NCBI GenBank assembly: GCA_000720375.1
Contig: JOAA01000020.1
Coordinates: 310,001 to 374,000, forward strand
DNA: 64,000 nucleotides
Reading direction: 5' to 3'
Source of the DNA: Rhodococcus rhodnii
GTDB taxonomy: Bacteria > Actinomycetota > Actinomycetes > Mycobacteriales > Pseudonocardiaceae
This document shows, one piece after another, positions 57,690 to 64,000 of this stretch. The first letter of the stretch is position 1. Each line of letters starts with the position of its first letter. The position numbers were made by a program, and so were the translations under genes. Below the pieces are notes generated by a model. It was not told the DNA's origin. It saw nothing but the letters and a program-made list of their open reading frames with translations, and made no database searches.

Positions 57690-60600
57690 TCACGCCTTCA
57701 GTTCGTTGTCGATGAAATCGAAAATCTCATCGTCGGACGCGGCGTCGATCTTCTCGGCGATTCCGGCCAGTTCCAGTTCAAGGTCATCGGGTCCGTCCTG
57801 CGGTTTGGCGGCCACCCCGTCGGACGGCATGGCATCGGCGATGTACTGCGCGACCAGTTCGGGAGCCGGGTAGTCGAAGATCAATGTGGCGGGCAGGCGC
57901 TGACCGGTCGCCGCGTTGAGCCGGTTGCGCAGCTCGATCCCGGTGAGTGAATCGAAACCCATCTCGAGGAAACCGCGCCGCGGATCGACCGCTGCCGCGT
58001 TCTGGTGACCGAGGACAGTGGCCACGTGCCCGCATACGAGGTCGAGCAGGACCGTGGCCCGCCCGTCCGCGTCCAGTCCGGCAAGCTTGTCCAGCAACGC
58101 CGAACGCTCGCCGCCACTGGCCACCGCGGTCGTGTCGACGGTCCTGCGCCGAGCACGCGATCGGACCAGTCCGCTCAGCAGCGCGGGCAGCGTGCCTTCC
58201 TTCGCTTGGTTCCGCAGCACACCAAGGTCCATTGGCGACGGTACGAGTACGGGTTCGTTGCGGCGCAACGATTCGTCGAACAGGGCGAGACCCGCCTTGT
58301 CGGTGATCGCGATTCCGCCGTCCCTGGCGATCCGGCTCAGGTCCGCCTCGCCGAGGGTTCCGGTCATCTCGCTGGTCGTCGCCCAGAAGCCCCATTCCAG
58401 GGAGATGGCGGGCAGTCCGTGGGCCCGGCGGTGCTGAGCGAGCGCGTCCAGCACGGAGTTCGACGCGGCGTAGTTGGCCTGTCCCTGGCTGCCGTACACC
58501 GCGGCGCCCGACGAGAACAGCACGAACGCGGAAAGGTTCATGTCTCGTGTCAACTCGTGCAGGTGGATGGCCGCGTCTGCCTTGGGCCGCAAGGTCTTGT
58601 CCACCCGCTCCGGCGTGAACGACGTGAACAGGCCGTCATCGAGCACCGCCGCGGTGTGCACCACAGCCGTCAGCGGATGCTCGGCCGGCACTGACTCGAG
58701 CAGGTCGGCTACCGAGGCACGCTCGGACACGTCACAGCCGACGATGGTCACGTTGGCACCCAGCTCGGCCAGTTCCGCCCGCAGTTCCTCGGCTCCTGGT
58801 GCCTCGGGTCCGCGCCTGCTGGCCAGCAGCAGATGACGGACACCGCACCGGTCGACGAGGTGCCGGGACAGCAGCCGTCCCAGGGTTCCGGTGCCACCCG
58901 TGACCAGGACGGTCCCTTGTGGATCGATGGTCACCGGCTCCGCTTCCGCCGGGCCTGCCAGGGCCAGCCTCGGCACGAGCAGTTCGCCTTGCCGCAGCGC
59001 GAGTTCCGGTTCGCCCGTGGCCAGCGCGGCAGGCAGGGCGGCCGTGGACGCCGGGTCGTCGTCGACGTGCACCAGCACGAGACGGCCGGGGTTCTCGGAA
59101 GTGGCCGAGCGGATCAGCCCGGTGATCCCGGACTGCCCGAGGTCGGTCACGTCCTCGCTCGCCGAAACCGCCAGCGCGCCACGCACGACGATGGCGAGCC
59201 TGGAGTCGGCGAACCTCTCGTCGGCAAGCCATTCCTGCGCCACCTCGAGCACGTGGTTGGTCGCGGCACGCACCGCCTCGGTCAGCTCGCCTTGAGTGGC
59301 AGGGCACGCGATCACCGCTACCGCAGGAATGTCCTCGTTCGCCAGCTTCGCGAAGTCCGGGTACTGCGTGATCCCGAGGCCCAGGTGGTCGTCCCCGACG
59401 AGCACGAGCTCGCCTTCCGTCTGGGCAGCCGGAACGGGCGTCCACGTCAGTCGGTAGAGCGAGTCCTGTCCGGCGGATCGTGCCGCCGCAAGGTGTTCCG
59501 CCGTGACCGGACGTGCGACCAGCGACTCGATCGAGGCCACCGCGATGCCGGACTGGTCGGCCACGTCCACGGCCACCGCGTCCTGCCCCGCGGACGTCAC
59601 CCGGACCCGCAGTGCCGCGGCACCGGCGGCGTGCAAGGTGACGCCGGTCCACACCAGCGGCAGCCTGGCCTGGCCGTCCTCGTCGAAGCCGCCGAGTTCG
59701 GTCGTCTGCATCGCCGCGTCCAGCAGGGCCGGGTGCAGGCCGTACCGGTCCGCGGTGACGCGCTGGCCTTCGGGCAGAGCGACCTCCGCGAAGACCTCGT
59801 CGCCGCGGCGCCATGCGGCCTGCATACCCCGGAAAGCCGGGCCGTAGTCGTAGCCATGGCTGCCGAGACCCTCGTAGAACTCAGAGACGTCAACGGGTTC
59901 CGCGCCTGGCGGTGGCCACTCGGTGAGGTCGGCGGCATCGGCGGGTGCCATTGGGCTGAGCACACCGGAGGCGTGCCGCACCCACTCACCTTCCCCAGTC
60001 CTGGAATACAGGCGCACGGCACGGCGTCCGCCCTCGCCGGGCTCCGCGACCACGAGCTGCAGCTGCACGCCGCCGCTTTCCGGCAGTACCAGCGGAGTCT
60101 CCATCGCGAGTTCTTCGATGTGACCGCACCCGACGTGGTCGCCGGCCCGGATCGCGAGTTCGAGGTACGCGGTGCCCGGCAGCAGCACGACGCCCGAGAC
60201 GGCGTGGTCGGCCAGCCAGGGGTGGCTGTGCAGCGAGATCTTGCCGGTGAAGACGAGTCCTTCGCCGTCGGCCAGCTCGACAGCGGCACCCAGCAGCGGG
60301 TGATCCGTGGCGCTGAGGCCGGCCGATTCGACGTCGCCGAACCCACCCGGCTGCTCCGGCCAGAACAGCTGCCGCTGGAACGGATACGTCGGCAGATCCA
60401 GCGGGACCGTCCCGGCGTTGGCCACGATCTGCTGCCAGTCCACATCTGCGCCCGCGCAGAACGCTTCGGCCACCGACAGCATCAGCCGCCGCAGGTCGCC
60501 TTCGTCCCGGCGCAGCGTGCCGACGACCGCAGCTTCCTCGACGGTGTCCTGGATCGCCATCGTCAGCACAGGATGGGCACTGACCTCGACGAACAGCTGA

Positions 60601-62924
60601 TGTCCTTCGGCAGCCAGGTTTTCCACCGCTGGGGCGAACTGCACGGTCTGCCGGAGGTTTCTGTACCAGTACTCGCCCGTCAGCGCGGTGGTGTCGAGCC
60701 ATTCGGAGTCCACAGTGGAGTAGAACGGGATCCGACCGGACTGCGGCTGCACCGAAACCAGCAGCTCGGCCAGCTCCGACTCGATCCGCTCCACATGGGC
60801 CGAGTGCGACGCGTAATCCACCGCGACCATCCGTGCCCGCACGCCATCGGCCTCACACCCGGCCATCACCTCAGCCAACGCCTCGGGATCACCCGACAGC
60901 ACAACAGCATTCGGGCCGTTGACCGCTGCCACGGACACCCGGTCGTTGAGCCGCTGAGTCACCTCGGCCAGCGGAGCAACGACCGACAACATCCCACCGG
61001 CACCAGCCAGGCCACGAGCGATCGCCTGGCTGCGCAACGCCACAACCTTCGCACCGTCACTCGGGCTCAAACCACCAGCCACCACCGCAGCCGCGATCTC
61101 ACCCTGCGAATGCCCCACAACCGCACCAGGAGTAACACCCACCGACTCCCACACCGCAGCCAGGGAGACCATGACCGCCCACAACACCGGCTGCACAACA
61201 TCAACCCTGGACAGCGCGGCCTCATCGCTCAGAACATCCAGCAGTGCCCATTCAGTGAACGGCGCCAAGGCAACCGCGCACTCGGCCATCCGCTCGGCGA
61301 ACACCGGGCTCTCGTCCAGCAGCCGGGCCGCCATGCCCACCCACTGGGAACCCTGGCCCGGGAAGACGAACACCACTCGATCGACATCCGATGCGACGCC
61401 CTGCACGACACCGGCGGGGCTTTCGCCGGCCGCGATCACGGCCATCAACTCGGCGTGGTCAGGACCCACGACCACCGCGCGGTGATCGAACGCTGAACGC
61501 CCAGCCAAGCCGACAGCGACGTCGCCGATCGCGCGATCCCGGCCATACCCGGCAACCCTGTCGGCGAAGGCATTCAGCGCACCTGCGGACTTCGCCGAGA
61601 TCACCCACGGCACGACCGCACGAGGAGCCACCTCGACGGGTTCGGTCTTCGGAGCCTGCTCCAGGATTACGTGCGCGTTCGTCCCGCTGATACCGAACGA
61701 CGACACACCGGAACGCCTCGGCCGACCGGTCTCCGGCCACTCGACGGCCTCCAGCGCCAGCTGCACGGCACCCGACGACCAATCCACGTGCGGAGTCGGC
61801 TCGCTCACGTGCAGCGTCGCCGGAACGACCCCGTGCTGCATGGCCATGACCATCTTCATCACACCGGCAACACCAGCCGCCGCCTGCGTGTGACCCAGGT
61901 TCGACTTCACCGAACCCAACCACAACGGCCTCTCGCGATCCTGACCGTAAGTCGCCAGAAGCGCCTGCGCCTCAATGGGGTCCCCCAGCGAGGTGCCAGT
62001 CCCATGGGCCTCGACAACGTCCACATCGGATGCTGACAACCCGGCACTGGCCAAAGCAGCCCGAATCACGCGCTGCTGGGAAGGACCGTTCGGTGCCGTC
62101 AAACCATTCGACGCGCCATCCTGATTCACCGCTGAACCACGAACCACAGCCAGGATGTTCCGGCCGTTGCGCTGAGCGTCCGACAGTCGCTCCAGCAAAA
62201 CCATGCCGACGCCTTCAGCCGAACCGAACCCGTCGGCATCGGCCGAGAAGGCCTTGCAACGGCCATCCATCGCCAGACCACGCTGGCGTGAGAACTCCAC
62301 GAACATGTCGGGCGAGGCCATCACCACCACACCACCGGCCAACGCCAAACCACACTCACCACGCCGCAACGACTGAATAGCCAGGTGCATGGCGACCAGC
62401 GAGGATGAGCACGCGGTGTCGATGGTCACCGCAGGGCCTTCCAACCCCAGCAAGTACGACACTCGGCCGGAGGCAACGCTCGCGGTGTTGCCGACACCGA
62501 CGTAGACGCTGTCGGGCGCCTGGTTCAGCTGGTCGGCGTAGTCCTGATAGGACATTCCGAAGAACACACCGGAAGCACTGCCCGCCAGAGAAAGCGGGTC
62601 GATCCCGGCGCGCTCGAACGCCTCCCACGAGGTCTCCAGCAACAACCGCTGCTGCGGATCCATCGCCAACGCCTCGCGGGGCGAGATCCCGAAGAAGCCG
62701 GGGTCGAATTCACCGGCCTGGTGCAGGAAGCCACCCTTGCGGGAGTAGGTCTTGCCCTCAGCCGCCGGGTCGGGGTCGTACAACGCTTCGATGTCCCAGC
62801 CGCGGTTGACCGGGAAGTCGGTGACTCCCTCGCCGCCCTCCGCGAGCATCCGCCACAGGTCTTCGGGGCTTTCCACGTCTCCGGGGTAGCGGCAGCTCAT
62901 CGCCACGATCGCGATCGGCTCGTC
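57690..62924 (-). other. PKS module A2: KS-AT(methylmalonyl)-DH-KR(B-type)-ACP
   Basis: Approximate domains are KS 62924-61650, AT 61380-60400, DH 60312-59510, KR 58920-58340 and ACP with its phosphopantetheine Ser codon at 57948-57950 ([10 protein letters not shown]). The AT has GHSQGE and YASH. The DH has [10 protein letters not shown]. The KR has [18 protein letters not shown] and NYAASN, all catalytic residues present. The KS reads [10 protein letters not shown] where most others read [10 protein letters not shown]. Output is an alpha-methyl alkene. Confidence 0.92.
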
Positions 62925-64000
62925 CACCGGGACGGCAGTTGCCTTGGCGGCAGGCTTGGCTTCCTGCTCCCCCAGCAATTCCTTGCGCAGGTGCGTCACC
63001 AGTGCGGCGGACGAGGGGAAGTCGAAGATCAGCGTCGCGGGCAGTCGCAACCCGGTCACCGAATTCAACCGGTTACGCAACTCCACCGCGGTCACCGAGT
63101 CGAACCCGAGATCGCGGAACGCCTTCTTGACCTCGATTCGCTCCGCGTCAGCGTGCCCGAGCACGGTCGCGATCTGGCCACGGACGATCTTGACCAGTTC
63201 GCGTTCCTGGTCGGCCGCGGACAACTGCGCCAGCCGCGCGCCCAGTTCGGACGGCGATCCGGCAGTCGCCTTGGCCGGCGAGGCGGCTCCGACCATGTCG
63301 CCCGCGGCGCCGGACGCGAGCATCCGCTGCACGTCGTCGACGCCGTGCAGGAACGGCCGGGCCCGTGACGAGGTGAACGCGAGGAAGAACCGTTCCCAGT
63401 CGATCTCGGCGACAGTCAGGAAGGTCTCGTCGTGGTCAAGCGCTTGCTGCATGATCGCCAGTGACAGCTCGGGGCTGACGTCCTTGAGGCCGTGCCTGCG
63501 GGACAGCTCACCGCCGTCGCCTTCGGCCATGCCGCCGCCCGCCCACGGCCCCCACGCCAGCGAGGTCGCGGTGAGCCCACGTGCGCGGCGCTGCTGGGTG
63601 AAGGCGTCGAGGAACGCGTTACCGGGCGCGTAGTTGCCCTGCCCCGGGCCGCCTGTGGTGCCCGCGAAGGACGAGAACACCACGAACGCCGACAGGGGCA
63701 TGTCCGCGGTCAGGTCGTGCACGTTCTGTGTCCCGCCGACCTTGACCCGGGTCACCCGGTCGATCTGCTCGGTGCTGAGCGAATCGATCAGGCTGTCGTC
63801 CAGGACGGCCGCGACGTGGAACACAGCGGTGACCGGATGCTCGGCGAGCAGCGCGGAAAGCGAGTCACGATCCGAGATATCGCAGGCGGCGATCGTCACG
63901 CGGCTGCCGAGTTCCACCAGCTCGTCATGAAGTTCCGTCGCGCCAGGCGCTTGCATGCCACGACGGCTGGTAATGAGCACGTGCTCCGCACCATTGCGGG
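57690..64000 (-). CDS. Type I modular PKS subunit A (3' part; begins beyond the right edge)
   Basis: The window enters this subunit inside a KR. It then reads ACP, a complete module KS-AT(methylmalonyl)-DH-KR-ACP, and a C-terminal docking end finishing [16 protein letters not shown] before the stop at 57690. The frame is open to position 64000 and the 5' end lies outside. The acidic helical tail is the usual partner of coiled-coil starts such as that of C, so the chain probably passes to C although gene B lies between them. The stop is 15 bp before the start codon of B, so A and B look like one operon that ends at the hairpin at 55237-55269. Confidence 0.96.
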   Translation of the reverse strand, partial: RNGAEHVLITSRRGMQAPGATELHDELVELGSRVTIAACDISDRDSLSALLAEHPVTAVFHVAAVLDDSLIDSLSTEQIDRVTRVKVGGTQNVHDLTADMPLSAFVVFSSFAGTTGGPGQGNYAPGNAFLDAFTQQRRARGLTATSLAWGPWAGGGMAEGDGGELSRRHGLKDVSPELSLAIMQQALDHDETFLTVAEIDWERFFLAFTSSRARPFLHGVDDVQRMLASGAAGDMVGAASPAKATAGSPSELGARLAQLSAADQERELVKIVRGQIATVLGHADAERIEVKKAFRDLGFDSVTAVELRNRLNSVTGLRLPATLIFDFPSSAALVTHLRKELLGEQEAKPAAKATAVPVDEPIAIVAMSCRYPGDVESPEDLWRMLAEGGEGVTDFPVNRGWDIEALYDPDPAAEGKTYSRKGGFLHQAGEFDPGFFGISPREALAMDPQQRLLLETSWEAFERAGIDPLSLAGSASGVFFGMSYQDYADQLNQAPDSVYVGVGNTASVASGRVSYLLGLEGPAVTIDTACSSSLVAMHLAIQSLRRGECGLALAGGVVVMASPDMFVEFSRQRGLAMDGRCKAFSADADGFGSAEGVGMVLLERLSDAQRNGRNILAVVRGSAVNQDGASNGLTAPNGPSQQRVIRAALASAGLSASDVDVVEAHGTGTSLGDPIEAQALLATYGQDRERPLWLGSVKSNLGHTQAAAGVAGVMKMVMAMQHGVVPATLHVSEPTPHVDWSSGAVQLALEAVEWPETGRPRRSGVSSFGISGTNAHVILEQAPKTEPVEVAPRAVVPWVISAKSAGALNAFADRVAGYGRDRAIGDVAVGLAGRSAFDHRAVVVGPDHAELMAVIAAGESPAGVVQGVASDVDRVVFVFPGQGSQWVGMAARLLDESPVFAERMAECAVALAPFTEWALLDVLSDEAALSRVDVVQPVLWAVMVSLAAVWESVGVTPGAVVGHSQGEIAAAVVAGGLSPSDGAKVVALRSQAIARGLAGAGGMLSVVAPLAEVTQRLNDRVSVAAVNGPNAVVLSGDPEALAEVMAGCEADGVRARMVAVDYASHSAHVERIESELAELLVSVQPQSGRIPFYSTVDSEWLDTTALTGEYWYRNLRQTVQFAPAVENLAAEGHQLFVEVSAHPVLTMAIQDTVEEAAVVGTLRRDEGDLRRLMLSVAEAFCAGADVDWQQIVANAGTVPLDLPTYPFQRQLFWPEQPGGFGDVESAGLSATDHPLLGAAVELADGEGLVFTGKISLHSHPWLADHAVSGVVLLPGTAYLELAIRAGDHVGCGHIEELAMETPLVLPESGGVQLQLVVAEPGEGGRRAVRLYSRTGEGEWVRHASGVLSPMAPADAADLTEWPPPGAEPVDVSEFYEGLGSHGYDYGPAFRGMQAAWRRGDEVFAEVALPEGQRVTADRYGLHPALLDAAMQTTELGGFDEDGQARLPLVWTGVTLHAAGAAALRVRVTSAGQDAVAVDVADQSGIAVASIESLVARPVTAEHLAAARSAGQDSLYRLTWTPVPAAQTEGELVLVGDDHLGLGITQYPDFAKLANEDIPAVAVIACPATQGELTEAVRAATNHVLEVAQEWLADERFADSRLAIVVRGALAVSASEDVTDLGQSGITGLIRSATSENPGRLVLVHVDDDPASTAALPAALATGEPELALRQGELLVPRLALAGPAEAEPVTIDPQGTVLVTGGTGTLGRLLSRHLVDRCGVRHLLLASRRGPEAPGAEELRAELAELGANVTIVGCDVSERASVADLLESVPAEHPLTAVVHTAAVLDDGLFTSFTPERVDKTLRPKADAAIHLHELTRDMNLSAFVLFSSGAAVYGSQGQANYAASNSVLDALAQHRRAHGLPAISLEWGFWATTSEMTGTLGEADLSRIARDGGIAITDKAGLALFDESLRRNEPVLVPSPMDLGVLRNQAKEGTLPALLSGLVRSRARRRTVDTTAVASGGERSALLDKLAGLDADGRATVLLDLVCGHVATVLGHQNAAAVDPRRGFLEMGFDSLTGIELRNRLNAATGQRLPATLIFDYPAPELVAQYIADAMPSDGVAAKPQDGPDDLELELAGIAEKIDAASDDEIFDFIDNELKA
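60470..61440 (-). repeat. Methylmalonyl-AT cassette of A2, close copy of the E1 cassette
   Basis: Partner of 18590-19560. Confidence 0.7.
62960..64000 (-). other. PKS module A1 (partial): KR(B-type)-ACP
   Basis: The KR enters the window after its nucleotide-binding loop. VLDD marks the B type, and FSSFAG and NYAPGN supply Ser and Tyr, so a D-configured hydroxyl is expected. The ACP is near 63100 ([14 protein letters not shown]). The KS and AT are outside the window, so the extender is unknown. Confidence 0.9.

Overview
The window is a 64 kb slice from the middle of a large modular type I polyketide synthase (PKS) cluster. By eye the DNA is about 70% GC with strong GC bias at third codon positions. 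The modules are cis-AT with actinobacterial docking ends, so the source is almost certainly a filamentous actinomycete. The module style suggests a Pseudonocardiales-type genus, but that is only an impression. All genes lie on the minus strand, so transcription runs from position 64000 towards 1. The long plus-strand open frames are antisense shadows.

Layout in transcription order: (A) 64000-57690, 3' part of a PKS subunit ending KR-ACP / KS-AT(methylmalonyl)-DH-KR-ACP; (B) 57674-55287, a secreted glucose/sorbosone-dehydrogenase-type protein with a PKD domain; then a hairpin terminator and a candidate promoter; (C) 55100-38576, three modules, two fully reducing and one KR-only; (D) 38556-21340, four KS-AT(malonyl)-KR-ACP modules; then a second candidate promoter; (E) 21125-6034, three modules; (F) 5990 to beyond position 1, one complete module and the start of another. 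No loading module, thioesterase, tailoring enzyme (apart from B), regulator or transporter is in view, so the cluster continues on both sides.

How it works together: the docking ends are consistent with chain transfer in genomic order A to C to D to E to F, with a distinct docking pair at C/D. Read that way, the window adds a methyl-branched alkene unit (A2), two saturated C2 units (C1, C2), a run of five units whose KRs alternate A, B, A, B, A (C3, D1-D4), a second methyl-branched alkene (E1), a hydroxyl unit (E2), a saturated unit (E3) and another hydroxyl unit (F1). That is the backbone of a long 1,3-polyol macrolide or linear polyol. Twelve ATs or AT remnants can be typed: two are methylmalonyl (YASH) and ten malonyl (HAFH). 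F2 is cut before its AT.

Two genes are interrupted. C carries a frameshifting deletion of about 65 nt that removes the AT active-site serine of module C3. E carries four frameshifting deletions in the DH-ER-KR part of module E3. All fall in stretches nearly identical to another module, so repeat-related assembly error is the leading explanation and genuine decay the alternative. The most interesting non-PKS signals are a shared 11-bp-period CTAGGGG-like direct repeat with matching -35/-10 spacing upstream of C and E, and the secreted quinoprotein-like gene lodged between two PKS genes.
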